From Bugula neritina (lineage: Eukaryota > Bryozoa > Gymnolaemata > Cheilostomatida > Bugulidae): 64,000 nt of DNA. A program made the position numbers and the translations under genes. The stretch is from the NCBI GenBank assembly GCA_964035545.1, contig OZ037773.1:1-64000 (forward strand), in the 5' to 3' direction. Numbering within the stretch: position 1 is the first letter of the stretch; each line of letters begins with the position of its first letter. The notes below the pieces were generated by a model. That model made no database searches. It saw only the letters and a list, made by a program, of their open reading frames with translations, and was not told the DNA's origin. Below are positions 22,145 through 33,444 of the stretch, in pieces.

Positions 22145-22690
22145 TACATTTAAAAAGGAAAGAGCCTCAAAAATTCTGGGAGCACTTAAATATGTTTTAC
22201 ATGATGCCTCCAGAGAAGGTAAGCTACAGGCCTACACTAATCTGTCCCATTTTCAAGTACATAGATACCGTATGGGATCCAACATTAGCTAAAGACAATG
22301 AGTTTCTGGAAATGTTAGAGCACGAGGCAGCAAGTTTTATTGCTGGGTTAAAGGGGCGAGAAAGTGTTACCGAGCCATGTTCTCAGCTTGGCCTTTAGCC
22401 TTTCAAACAGAAACGCAGGACTCACGGACTAGATCTCCTCGTGAAAATACTGCAAGAAAAAGAACAACATTCAATATTAGCAATGGTATACAATAAAATC
22501 ACAAGAGATCGCCAAAATGTGGCAATAACTACTAGGTCTGCTGCCCGCGTTGAACTAACATTCATTTATGTAAACTCAGAAGTGTACTATACTAGCTTCT
22601 TAGCAAGAACCATTAGACACCAGAGGGTCCATATGAAAAAATTAACACAATTGCCAACCTTTAGTCACACGGTAAAAAGAAGGAGGCAAT
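22145..22690 (+). pseudogene. LINE (CR1/L2/jockey-like) ORF2 C-terminal relic
   Basis: Successive frames give ASKILGALKY, QAYTNL, then PIFKYIDTVWDP, a LEHEAASFI patch, and later a SFLARTIR-like patch. These correspond in order to the conserved C-terminal region after the reverse transcriptase of CR1-like LINEs (A-Y-x-x-L-V-R-P-x-L-E-Y, VWDP, Q-x-x-A-A-R-F, and S-F-F-P-R-T-I-x-x-W-N). At least two frame changes and a stop at 22396-22398 make it a dead 5'-truncated copy. Confidence 0.6.
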
Positions 22691-22699
22691 TCTATAGCC

Positions 22700-23559
22700 T
22701 TTAGTGTTTCCAAGTGTTCTGTGTCTTCTAAGGTATTCAAAGGTAATTGGCAGGTCGTTTTATTCAGCTGCACATCAATATTACATTAAATCAACTAAAA
22801 TACATAGTTTTCACATTTTTTCTGTTCTATTTAGATTTACGGTACAGGGTTTGAGATTTGGGGTTATTTTATTATTCACTTTGTGTTCAGCAATTTGTGT
22901 ACGAAACGACCATTTTGTATAGACAGTAACCCATACAATAATTGTGATATAATAATATTGATTATAGTATAAACATTTCTATTACTTTATAATACAGTTA
23001 TACTAGTAGTAGGTCTAATTGTTACACTAATAGTAATGATCATAGTAATAGTAATACGAATGCTTAGTTAAACTTATACATATGTTACAGTTCTTACTCA
23101 TTTACCGAATACAATTGTGATTGAGCTATAACATAAGTATTTAGAGTATAACAAAGTATTGCTGATAAAGTAGCTAATAATAGTATTAATAATTGTCACT
23201 CTTGCAGTTACAACTAATGATCATTCTTGTGCTCAAACTGACACATTAAAATTACATTTAGTTTTACTGGTGTCACGACTCACCATGTGATACTATTGAT
23301 CATTTATTTTCATGGTTATGAACTTGAAACCTTTTATCAGTAATTACTATGAATAAGAGTCATACTAATAGTCTAACACCATATCTTTGACCATTAGTAA
23401 TATTGTTGTACTAATACTAATAGTAATATTAGAAGATTAATTTAAAGCTTTTTGGATTTCACTTTGTGTTCATTTTCAGGAAATACTCAAACCAATTGAT
23501 AAGAATAATTTTGATTAAATGCACAAAGTCAATGTGTTCGGTGTTTATGTAAACATTTA
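22700..23559. other. Intergenic, no gene recognised
   Basis: AT-rich; TAATAGTAATA-like simple sequence is frequent at 22980-23060 and 23390-23430. The 5' boundary of the following family-B LTR may lie in here but I cannot place it. Confidence 0.45.
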
Positions 23560-23769
23560 TTTGTAATTTGTTGTTTTATTATTTTACTATCTTTGTGCAT
23601 AATCTTAATAATTAATTGTCTCATTTATTGTAATAGTTTGAGTATTATCTTGTATATATATTGTGGTAATAAATCACGGCTTCGGCCTCTTCCGTTAAGC
23701 AACTAACTTGAGCACGTTCTCTCTTTTTCACAATAGCTGAAATAATATCACAAAACAACACAAAACATG
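23560..23769 (+). repeat. 3' end of a 5' LTR of a second gypsy family (family B); start uncertain
   Basis: The sequence ends ACACAAAACA, followed at once by TGGTGCCCCAAG (23770-23781), a typical primer binding site complementary to a tRNA ending in CCA. An AATAAA lies in GGTAATAAATCACGG upstream. The start of the LTR could not be identified, and no second copy occurs in the window to define it. Confidence 0.5.
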
Positions 23770-23810
23770 GTGCCCCAAGTATAATTATTATTATTATTAC
23801 ACTGAAACAA

Positions 23811-25041
23811 CATGGAGCAATTACTAGCACCAAAACCATTAGCAGATGGACCAAATCTACCTTAGGAATAGAAGATTTTTTCAACTGCCACATCGAAGGA
23901 TACAGCCGAAGGCAAAGTGAAAACTGCATACCTACTTAGAACTATCGGTCGCCGAGGCAACCAAATATACGAATATTTCAACTGAACTGACAACAATGAC
24001 AAGACTGACTACAACAAAGTAGTGACGCAATTTGATGCCTACTGTAAACCAAGAATAAACTTAGTGGCTAAGACTCACTCACTACTGACTTGTAAGCAAG
24101 GAAATAAAACTATTGACAAATTTTTGACTGAACTACATACCATTGCAGGACTATGTGACTTATAAGACATGTACAAACGACTGATACTACAAGCACTGAT
24201 ACTGGGAATTGAAAGTGACAAGATTAAAAAGAAACTGTTTGACTTGACTGACTCTGACTTTGACAAAGCAATTGAGCTCTGTAGACGAGAAGAAGCATCA
24301 GCTATTGACTACAAGACTATGACTAATGATAACACTTATGGAATCGAACAAGTGAACTTGGTGAAACATAGACCTCCGACTCATCAATATCACTCTAATT
24401 ACACTCGTAACACTGATAAACACAGAGAACAGCTTTCACACACTCGCTCTCAGCCCGACGTCAGAAAATCAGTTGGTGCTTCTAGGTGTGGAAACTGTGG
24501 AGGCAACCATTCACCTCGAGCTTGCCCAGCATATGGGAAACAGTGCAATCATTGCAAGAAGTTTAACCATTTTGCCAAGTACTGCAGGTCACGCATGCAT
24601 CATCATTGCAGCTCAACCGAAACAGCCAATCAAGTCACCTGGAATTACTCTTCAGACAGTGGCTCTCAAAATGTTAGTACTATATCTACTACAGTATGGG
24701 ATCGTAAACTATTAGCGACTCTCACTGCTAAGCAGGCAGATACTACTTATGACATTGAATTTCAATTTGACACTGGTGCATCATGCAATACTTTGAATAC
24801 TGTTGACTACGGCAAGCTAGGGAGACCGAAACTTACACCAATTGACACTGTACTAACTTTTTATGACCAGAGCAAGTGTGCACCACTAGGGTGGACACGT
24901 ATACAGATACTAAACAAGCAAGGACGTTACACTACATTAAAATTCCTAGTTGTGGAGACCACCCAACACAGCTTGCTGTCATGGAAATCATGTTTGCACC
25001 TGGACTTATTACAAATGCCCAGCACCAAAGGCGAGATATAA
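23811..25041 (+). pseudogene. gag-protease of gypsy family B, decayed and truncated
   Basis: An ATG follows the primer site by 30 bases, but stops break the first 350 bases. From 24169 a 290-codon frame is open. It shows a Leu-rich capsid C-terminus, two zinc knuckles (CGNCGGNHSPRAC and CNHCKKFNHFAKYC, about residues 104-143) and an aspartic protease start (FQFDTGASCNTL, about residues 201-212). It ends at 25041, where the sequence becomes that of element 2. RT and integrase of this family are missing. The two-knuckle nucleocapsid and DTGA protease distinguish it from elements 1-4. Confidence 0.75.
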
Positions 25042-25060
25042 AAATAAACAATACTGACCC

Positions 25061-25183
25061 AGACTCGCGGGACGACCCTGTCCACCCCCTCCGCCCACTT
25101 GTTGGGAGTGCGGGATGCCAGGACATGTGAGAAGGCACTGCCCTAAGGGACAGAAGCCTTTAAACACCCGAGGCTCACGGTGA
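25061..25183 (+). pseudogene. gag 3' fragment of element 2 with zinc knuckle
   Basis: The gag frame is open from the junction to TGA at 25181-25183. It contains one CCHC knuckle, CWECGMPGHVRRHC (25100-25141), followed by a basic tail. Everything upstream (capsid) is lost. The pol frame lies in -1 relative to this frame and overlaps its end. Confidence 0.75.
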
Positions 25184-25202
25184 ATTCCGCCACCCGTGGG
25201 CC
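25159..25202 (+). promoter_or_regulatory. Predicted -1 ribosomal frameshift signal, gag to pol (element 2)
   Basis: T TTA AAC (25159-25165) sits in the gag frame as a classic X-XXY-YYZ heptamer. After a 6-nt spacer, GGCTCACGG (25172-25180) can pair with CCGTGGGCC (25194-25202), nine pairs with one G-U, around a 13-nt loop containing the gag stop. Pol is in the -1 frame and open through the heptamer. Heptamer, spacing and stem match known -1 frameshift sites; function is inferred. Confidence 0.7.
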
Positions 25203-28200
25203 CCACGCCAATCCGGTCCGGGATAGGACTCGGAAGACAACAGAAGAGACCTCTCCAGAGTCGACCTACATCGAGTGGCACGCAAACCGGAGATCTCGGA
25301 GACCGAAAGGCCTACCCGATCCTCCTGCCCTGCCACTCGATACCCGGATGCAGCTAGAAGAAACCGGATGGCAGGCACCTCGGAGATCTCGGAGACCGCA
25401 AGGTCTACCCGATCCTCCAGCCTGGCCACTCCGTAACCGGTTCGCGGGGTTGCCCGAGGAGGTTGTGGAGGAAGATTCAGCTTACTCGCAAGAGTACCCC
25501 AAGCTACCCTCCCGACCTCAGAAAACCCCCGTTGCCTCTAAGACGAAAAGGAGGCCCGCTGTGCGGACCCAAGTTGTGTCTCCCCCAGAGACTGACCGCT
25601 CCAGGAGCACCCAGCCGTACGGAAGCAGCTACTTCCTGCCCGGGAAGATTTCGGGTAAAGCTGCCACATTCCTACTGGATACTGGGTGCACTACCAACCT
25701 GCTGAGTCGGCGTCTCTTTGACACTCTTGGGGCTCGAGAGCGGGCGAGCCTCGAGCCGTATGAAGGTGCGCATGGTACGTTGGCGGACGGATCATGCATT
25801 CCTTTCTACGGCGTCATCTCACTGCCTGGACGCGTCCGTGATCAAGCAATTCACGAGACGTTCATAGTCAGCCAGCTGAAGGAGGACGCCATCTTGGGAA
25901 TGCCCTTCCTGGAGAAACACCAGTGTCACATGGATTTCCAGAAGTCAGTGGTGGTGATGGCTGGGAAGGAACTTGTCTGTGTTGACAAGTTTGGCAGACC
26001 CTTGGTAGGCGGAGTCCAGGTAGTGCGGGACTGCACAGTTCCGGGGAGGTCCCAGGCGACTCTCCGATGCAGAGTCAACTGCAAGGGGATCGCCGGCCTG
26101 GGGATGGTTGAAGGAACGCACGGAGCCATCCGACTAGCAAACAGCCTGAATCGGCTAGATTGTCGGCAAGAGCTCCTCGTGCAGTGCATCAACCCCTTCA
26201 CGGAACCTGTTCGATTATCGGCCGGAGCGCTGGTGGGGAAGTACCACTCCATCCAGGAGGCGGATGTGGGTCCGGCACTGGAGACAGTGACCGACACCCA
26301 GGGGAACCCCCCTCACACCAGACGAGGAGCAGTCCCGGAGCACTTGGCTGACCTGTATGGCGGAGCATGCGGAAACTGTACGAGTAGTACTGAACGCCAA
26401 GTACTGGCTCAACTACTCGCGGAGTACAGTGATGTCTTCAGTCGTGGCGATGGAGACATGGGGCTGACAAAGATCATCTCCCACGAGATACCCTTGGCAG
26501 CCGGCACCACTCCCATCAGGCAGCCTACCCGACGTCTAGGCCCGGAGAAGGAGAAGGAGGTGAGCCGACAGGTACAGGATCTTCTGGACCGGGATCTGAT
26601 TGAGCCTGCCCACGGTGCGTGGAGCTCCCCAGTGGTCCTGGTCAAGAAGGATGGTAGCTGGAGATTCTGTGTGGACTACCGCAGACTCAACAGCGTTACC
26701 ATCCAGGACGCCTACCCTCTCCCACGGATAGATGAGTCTCTAGATGCCCTCGCGGGTAGCAAGTACTTCAGTACTTTGGATCTGCTTAGCGGGTACTGGC
26801 AAGTGCCCCTCAGTCCTGATGCCCAGGACAAAGCAGCATTCATTACTCGCGACGGGCTCTGGAAATGGAAAGTACTGCCATTCGGACTAACGTCCGCTCC
26901 GGCAACATTCCAACGACTCATGGAGCAAGTCCTCAGTGGGCTACACTGGAAGACTCTCCTCATCTATCTGGACGTTGTCATTGTCATCTCTCCGGACTTC
27001 TCGACTCATGTCAGTCGTCTACGGGAGGTCTTTGACCGCCTCCGGGCTGCTGGACTGAAGCTGAAGCCCTCCAAGTGTGCACTCCTGCAGCCAGAAGTCA
27101 CGTACCTGGGCCATGTGGTTGGCCGTGATGGAGTCGCTACCGATTCAGAGAAGGTACAAGCTGTGAAGGAGTGGACTGTCCTCCGTGACCTCCCTGAGTT
27201 GCGTGCTTTCCTGGGCCTAGTAGGGTACTACCGGCAGTACATACCTGGGTTCGCAGGAGTGGCTCAGCCGTTAAATCGGCTGACCGCAAAGGGAGTCCGG
27301 TGGCAGTGGACACAGGAAGAGCAGCAGGCATTCGACCACCTCAAGCAACGGCTAATGGAAGCGCCAATCCTGGCGTATCCTGATCCAGCCAAGGAGTACA
27401 TCCTGGACACCGACGCCAGCGACCACAGCGTGGGAGCCGTCTTGTCTCAAGTCCAGGGTGGAAGTGAGGTGGTCGTGGCTTACTACAGCAAGACTCTCGC
27501 GGCCGCCGAGAAGAACTACTGCACCACTAGGAAGGAACTCCTAGCAGTAGTCAAGGCGGTCAAGCACTTTCGGCCATATCTGTATGGGAAATCGTTCCGT
27601 CTGCGAACAGACCATGCATCACTGATATGGCTGTGTGAACGTGCAGAGCCCTCGAGCCAGGTGGCTCGTTGGCTAGAGATTCTTGCCGAGTTCTCTTACC
27701 GGATAGAGCACCGTGCAGGCCGGAAGCATGGGAACGCCGACGGCATGAGCCGCCGGCCGGTAGAGGACTGTAAGCAATGCCTGCACATTGAACAGCGGGA
27801 CGGGGGACCCGCTCGCCTTGACGTGGAAGCAGAACTAGTGGAGGGCACCGCCTACCAGTGGGAGCACGGCCATCTTCGGACCGAAACCCACCAGGACGGT
27901 GTCCAGGCGCTCCACGCCAACCCTACTCTGCACCAGAACGTCAAGGAGCTGTGCCGACTCCAGGAGACGCTACCCGGCGCGGTAGCGGACATCTTCCGGG
28001 CCAAGGAGGAGGGCCGACGGCCTAGCGAGGAACAGCAGCGGTAGGGAGGCGTTGAGTTCCAACTCCTCTGTCGTCGCTGGGATGCCCTCAAGGTCAGTCC
28101 TGATGGCCTCCTGATGATAACGTTAGCAGCAGACAACCGCCAGCAGAAGAGGGACCGCGTCGTCTGTCCATGCGCCCTCCGGCGGGAACTGATCTGGGAC

Positions 28201-30480
28201 ACCCATAAGCAGGCTCATGCTGGAGTCAGTCGGGTCATCAGGTGTCTGCGGCTGCGTTGGTATTGGCCCGGAATGACTCGGGACGTACGACTGCGGGTAC
28301 GGCAATGCGAGGTCTGCCAAGCTAGCAAGCATGGCCGCCCCACGGAAACCACTGGTCGACGCCGGCTGTACGCTGGTCGACCGTGGCAAGTAGTGGCGGT
28401 AGACCTCGTCGGGCCTATGCCGTTATCCGCCAGAGGGAATACCTGGATACTGGTGCTCACGGACCACTTTACCCGGTGGGCGGATGCTCTGGCTATTCCA
28501 GACGCAACCGCCCCCACGGTGGCCCGGACCCTGGACCAACATGTGTTCTGTTACCTCGGTTTGCCCGAGCAGATACATACGGACCAGGGTGCCCAGTTCC
28601 AGTCCCAGCTCATGGGAGACCTCTGCCGGATATGGGGGGTGAACCAGAGTCGGACCACCCCATATCACCCGCAAGGGAACGGAGTCGTCGAGCGGAACAG
28701 GATGTTGGGTGACGCGCTCCGGAGCCTGCTACTTGGTCGAGGTCAGGAAGAATGGGACGTGGTGCTGCCGCAGATCATGCGGGCTTACCGCAGCACACCA
28801 CACTCCGCCACGCAGGAGACCCCAAACTTCCTGATGCTAGGCCGAGAGACGCGGGTCCCGAAACACCTGACGTACCATGTTCCTGCCCCCGAGTCACCGG
28901 TACACGAGTATGTGGAGGGTCTGATGGACATCATGGGCAAAGCTCATGATGCGCTGCGTACCCAGCAGTGGCAGACCCGCACAGAGGACTCGGAGGAGCC
29001 CCCGTTGTACCAAGTGGGAGACTGGGTTTGGATGGTGAGCTACCGTAGGCGACGCGGACAGTCGGCTAAGCTTCAGCCCAAGTTCGTCGGCCCCTACTGT
29101 GTAGTGGAGGTGCTGCCCAACCACACGTACCGTGTGGAGCGCTCTGGACAGATCTCTGTCCAGAGCGAGCAGCGCCTCAAACCTTACCATGCCAGCCCAG
29201 ACGCGGTGGGTCAGGCTCCACCCCTCCTGGAGCCCCACCATCAGCCCAACCGTCGAGGACGGGCCACCCAGCCCCGAGAGGTGGAGATTATGGTCCCCAG
29301 GGAGACGGACCAGGAGCAGGCCGACTTGATAGAGCAGCTGGAGCGGCAGCAGAGAGCGGAGCGGGAACAGGAACAGCGACAAGCCCTTAGATCACAACCC
29401 TTTTCGGGGGAGGACACCCCCACCCCTGTACGGGGTGAAGACGGGGACCCCCCTACTAGGGCAGCCCAGGAGCCACCAACACCACCAGTGCCTGTTCCAC
29501 TTGAGAGGAGCCAGCGGCCAAGAAGACCTCCCAGGTACCTGGCAGACTATGCTGTAGGGCACCTGGAGTGGCCCCCTCCTGAGGACGACCCCCCCCACAC
29601 TGACTATCACCCCATCTTGGTTGGAAATTCCCTCCATCACCCCAGAGAATTCCACCAAGAAAAAGAAATGGCCGACCGAATTTCGGAAGACACTCGATCA
29701 CGCGAGTTGTCTTTTCGAAATCCGGGGGAAATTCCCACGAGCCACGCGACTCGGGCTTTAGCAGGTAAAACTTCTGAAGCACGAGGTTCGGCCATTTCTC
29801 ATTCTGATTTCACACAGCTCGCACGGCAGTTACAGCTCAAGCTAAATTCTGATTCTAATACTCATTTTGATTTTAACACTGTTCTCCAAACGCTATCAGC
29901 AGCTATGGGAATTACTTTACCAGACACGCAATCAGGTATTTCTTCTAGATTAGATCCTCCAGTTACGGAGTCTAGTCAAACTAAAGTAGACTGGTCTTTA
30001 CTAGACTTACTTGGTTCTGATTTCTTAGAACCGGAGGCCGAGATGGATCTTGGAGATGACTCTGCCATTGACACTTTGTTAAATCACGACGTAGGCTCAG
30101 TCAATTTCTGCGATACACCTCGGCCCTCGGTTTTTAATTTAACTCCATACACACCTGTGCCGAATTTCGGCGATAGTGAGACCGGCTTTTCACAGCCTCT
30201 ACTATCTATTCTAGAGGAGCGTATGGACGTTGAAGAGGCCAGTCGGTCCGACTCCCCTCTCCCACCGGCCCTTGCTTCGGCTTCTACCAGCCAGCAGGCC
30301 GCAACCTCCTCCACAGAGGTGTGTTCCGCCATCGTTAGTGGCCCTGACCCCAAACCGGTCGAGCTCCAGCTCACGGCCGGGGAGGAGCAGGGCATCCTAC
30401 ACGGCGACCACCTGCCAGCAGAAGAAGACAACTCCCCAATACTGGCCCTGCCTCAGGCCCTGGTCGCCCGCCAGTATTAG
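25159..30480 (+). pseudogene. pol of element 2, fused to an ORF3-like acidic region, with one stop and a mutated RT site
   Basis: One frame from the frameshift site to 30480 with a single in-frame TAG at 28042-28044. Order: protease (FLLDTGCTTNLLS, ILGMPFL), reverse transcriptase, RNase H (TDASD), integrase (HHCC, DLVGP, TDQGAQ, VERN), GPY module, Gln/Glu-rich tail. The RT catalytic YxDD reads YLDV, so the enzyme should be inactive; one Asn of VERNN is also missing. After the usual pol tail (YLADY) the frame continues for about 300 codons of acidic, Ser-rich sequence (LLDLLGSDFLEPEAEMDLGDD), comparable in position to the separate acidic ORF of elements 1 and 4. Confidence 0.9.
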
Positions 30481-31140
30481 GTGACTGGACCCACCAATCT
30501 TAAGATTGGTGAAGCTTGCGGTGAGCCGGGCAACCGCATCTGCCATGAGTGTAAGAGGAAGTTCTCCTCTGCACGGCGGTTGCGTGTACACGCCCCACAG
30601 CACTACATCAACGTGTTTTGCCCGTGTGGGGAGTTCTCCTACCAGAGAGACTATGTGTTGAGACATCAACGCATAGCTCACTGCCACACGGGCTACACGT
30701 TTGCTGTAGACCAGGCCTCCTTTCCCAAGTTTCGGGACCTGGTGCTGCCACACGTGGCGGATTCCCATAAACGGGCTGCTCTCGCCCTGGGATTCCCCGC
30801 GTGTAGGCCTGTTCGGGAAGAAGAAGGGGAGCCCGCCGCGACACCCCAACCGGCAGCCACCCAGCCACTTCGGGTCATGCTGGCACGAGTCGGACCAGGC
30901 GCCAGGACCGATTCATCGGACCTGGGCCCCCGACCCTCGGCGGCGGGCGAGAAGCAGACGCACCGCCAGCGACGTCCTACCCATGGTGCCACCGACCGCT
31001 CCAGACACCAGACGTCGGCCCAGTTAGCAGAGGAGGTACAACATCTCCGCCGGCAGCTCCGCAGGTATGAGGAAGAGCTGGGGCAACTCCGGAGACGTGT
31101 TAGCCGCCTGGAGCGGGGCCGATCTGGAGACCGCCGCTGA
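30481..31140 (+). CDS. ORF3: two-finger zinc protein with C-terminal coiled coil (element 2)
   Basis: This is 219 codons open after the TAG that ends the pol frame, in that same frame. The first finger is CHECKRKFSSARRLRVHAPQH (C-x2-C-x12-H-x3-H). The second is C-P-C-G-E-F-S-Y with RHQRIAHCH. Next are a FPKFRDLVLPH patch, a Pro/Arg-rich middle, and a heptad C-terminus (AEEVQHLRRQLRRYEEELGQ) likely to be a coiled coil. It aligns with ORF3 of elements 1 and 3. The first ATG in frame lies after the first Cys pair, so initiation probably needs splicing or readthrough of the TAG. Confidence 0.7.
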   Translation: MTGPTNLKIGEACGEPGNRICHECKRKFSSARRLRVHAPQHYINVFCPCGEFSYQRDYVLRHQRIAHCHTGYTFAVDQASFPKFRDLVLPHVADSHKRAALALGFPACRPVREEEGEPAATPQPAATQPLRVMLARVGPGARTDSSDLGPRPSAAGEKQTHRQRRPTHGATDRSRHQTSAQLAEEVQHLRRQLRRYEEELGQLRRRVSRLERGRSGDRR

Positions 31141-31405
31141 GACTATTTGTATAGTATTTTCTTTCCTATCTTATTTCTTTGTTTTTTTTATATATGTGTG
31201 TAAGTTCTTCGTGAAATGTATGTACCTATTCATGCTCTGTTTTTTTTGTGTGTGCACAATTTTCCCTGTTTTTTTTGTTATCATTGTATTATTAATGTCA
31301 CTGCATGTTACCGTTTTGTTTTTTTTGTGTGTGTGTTACTTATCAACTGTGTGTTTTATTGTCGTGTCATTCCCTGTTGTGTGTTTGTGTTGCGTACGCC
31401 TCTTT
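31141..31405. other. 3' untranslated region of element 2
   Basis: T-rich and low complexity (TTTTTTTGTGTGTG runs). ORFs of 135-192 codons crossing it are hydrophobic low-complexity readings that continue into the LTR and are not credible genes. Confidence 0.6.
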
Positions 31406-31433
31406 ATCGGAAAGCATGCTTTCCGATGGGGGG
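31406..31433 (+). other. Pre-PPT hairpin and polypurine tract of element 2
   Basis: ATCGGAAAG (31406-31414) pairs perfectly with CTTTCCGAT (31419-31427) around CATG, making a 22-bp palindrome. A G-run follows directly and ends at the 3' LTR. Position and shape match the hairpins of elements 1, 3 and 4, with different stem bases. Confidence 0.7.
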
Positions 31434-31800
31434 TGTGTGTGGTAAAATTATGTTGTGTGTGTGTGTCCTCCGAAACACCGATATGCCGATTCTCGGCATA
31501 TCGGAATACCGAAGTACCGAAATGCCGGATTCGGCATTTCGGATTCCCGAAGTGCCGATATTCGGTATTTTGGGCCTCCGATCTCGGCAAACAAAGGAAT
31601 GTCTTTGTCCTGCATGTATATAAAAGCCAGCGAGTTCCAGTATAGTTCAGTCTACTACTGGAGCTCGCTGGACAAAGACCATTGATTCACTCGGACTATA
31701 CTACAATAAAGCTATCTACCTTCTACCTTATTTCTCGCCTTGTTTCTCATAACAAGCATGTAAAGCACTAGTTTCATTCACAACCCACAAAACTATCACA
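31434..31800 (+). repeat. 3' LTR of element 2
   Basis: It starts with TGTGTGTGG after the polypurine tract (exact start could be 31434 or 31438) and ends AACTATCACA at 31800. It contains a TATA motif (ATGTATATAAAAGCC), an AATAAA in CAATAAAGCTATC, and a set of palindromes in U3. No partner LTR is in the window, so the boundary rests on the TG...CA ends and on duplication copy B starting at 31801. Confidence 0.75.
31478..31565. promoter_or_regulatory. Cluster of CCGA...TCGG palindromes in the element 2 U3
   Basis: Three palindromes follow each other: 12-bp arms at 31478-31489 and 31493-31504, 11-bp arms at 31517-31527 and 31532-31542, and a short one at 31555-31565. All are bounded by CCGA and TCGG. 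They sit upstream of the LTR TATA box, where repeated factor-binding sites would be expected. Function is inferred. Confidence 0.5.
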
Positions 31801-33440
31801 GTAGTTGTTGCTTTCCTAGTATTTTATTTGTGTTATAATAGCTGTTGATATATGCTGGATTATTTTGGTCTGTAGTTGACACTGAATTTATGTACCCATT
31901 ACTTTATTATGCTGGAGGGTTTAAATCACTTTTGAATTATGATAAAACTTTTTTGTTTGACTTATTTAGGATTATTGTGCAGTGAGATACATTACATCAT
32001 ATTATATTACATTTAACATTCTAATTGTATTCAGCAAATCTATTTTTGTAGATAAATATAAATTTTAAAATAGTTAAATTAAAACTATTTAATCCAACTG
32101 TGCAATCCATTTGATTAACCACTACTTTCTGCTGGTTGTATGTATGAGGGCAATTCAAAAAGTAAAGATAATTTTGCCATAAGTCAAGTTGTAATCGAAT
32201 TAGGGACTTAATTTTTTTTCAGCATAATTTCTTGGCCAGCAAACACCTTTCTGTCATCTTGGTACTATCTTTTTTATTCCCTCAGCATAAGATTCGGTAG
32301 ATTGACTCAGCAAAATTTTGCTCCAAGTAGTTCGGACCTTGTCATGAGTCTCTTTGTGAATGAATAGTTTCGGTGTGGAACTTAGAGCACGAAGAAATTG
32401 TATTTACAAGGTGAAGGACTAGGATTCTCCAATAGTTAGGGACCTAGTTGATGTTCTCAACGGTTTGAATGGCAGATTATGGTCTTCCAGCGTCTTTGTG
32501 GATATTACACTGTGATTACATGCCTATTCTCTTCTACTTAATCTCTTTTAAACTTAGATGAAATGCACTGTTTCAATGGAGATGTTTATTAAATTAGCAA
32601 AGTTGTCGTTCAATGCTGTTACTTTCCTGACTACCCTGACAAAAGTCTCTAAATTCCCCAAGTTGGCTGGTCTAGCCGCCTCTTCTGCTATTGGCCTACC
32701 TGACTCAAGTTCACTCTCCAAAGAGGTTGTTCAATCCTTAAAACTGTTAGCCCATTTAAAAACTTGGTTTTGGTTTAAACAGCTGTCACCATATTGAGCT
32801 GTCATTCCCCTATAAATTTCATTTGGTCTGACGCCCTAAATTGACAAAAACTTTAATATAGCTCTCTGTTCAATGTGAGCGAATTTTTAGTGAGGCTGCC
32901 CACATTAATTATACACTCTTAAATAAAAACTATTTCCTCAAAACTGTTAAAATGATTACTGTGTAAAGACAACTTTTGAAACAACATAATATTGAAAACT
33001 TAGGCACGAATTACAATTATACTCTGTTTTAGAAAGAATGTATCTTTACTTTTCAAATCACCCTCGTAATTCTTTAAGTAAGCATTATGTGTGTCTGTTG
33101 ACTTGTTAAAGTACTTGCCTATTCAAGTTTTTTGAGTCATTGATTTTAATTATCTGAAACTTGGTTAGTCTGTGACTTGGTTTGCTTTGACTTGCTGTTA
33201 CCTCAACACGACTCTGGTCACCCTGCTATCTGTTGTACACACCAATTCATCAGCACTCATTTGGTAGGCAACTTCATACAATATAATAATAGCATTAGCT
33301 TTTATAAATTTCTCTCTTTTTAGCATTAATTTCTTCCATTTTGAAAGTTTTTGCCTGGCAGGTTAATTAGCTACTGTATATCTCAGTTTATGAGCTTGTA
33401 TTTATAATGTTTACTATACTTTGTTGTTTGTTGTTTACAG
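31801..33440 (+). repeat. Segmental duplication copy B: 5' flank of the Ig gene
   Basis: Aligns with 8439-10041. Contains no certain exon before 33441. An ORF around 32558-32797 has a counterpart at 9192-9458 with no length change over about 70 codons, but it shows no domain and several amino-acid changes; I leave it uncalled. Promoter and untranslated exons of the Ig gene are probably in this stretch but cannot be fixed. Confidence 0.75.
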
Positions 33441-33444
33441 GAAA

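Larger units (their letters stand above)
25042..31800 (+). mobile_element. Ty3/gypsy element 2 (5'-truncated)
   Basis: It begins abruptly in the 3' part of gag at about 25042-25060, directly after the family-B protease fragment, and has no 5' LTR, primer site or capsid region. It contains the gag zinc knuckle, a frameshift signal, pol, the zinc-finger ORF3, a pre-PPT hairpin, a polypurine tract and a 3' LTR ending at 31800. Duplication copy B starts immediately after. GC content is well above the surroundings, as in the other gypsy elements. Confidence 0.9.

Noticed and set aside
31067-31645. ORF of 192 codons running from element 2 ORF3 into its LTR
   Set aside because: It reads T-rich untranslated sequence and the LTR palindromes in a different frame; composition is low-complexity.
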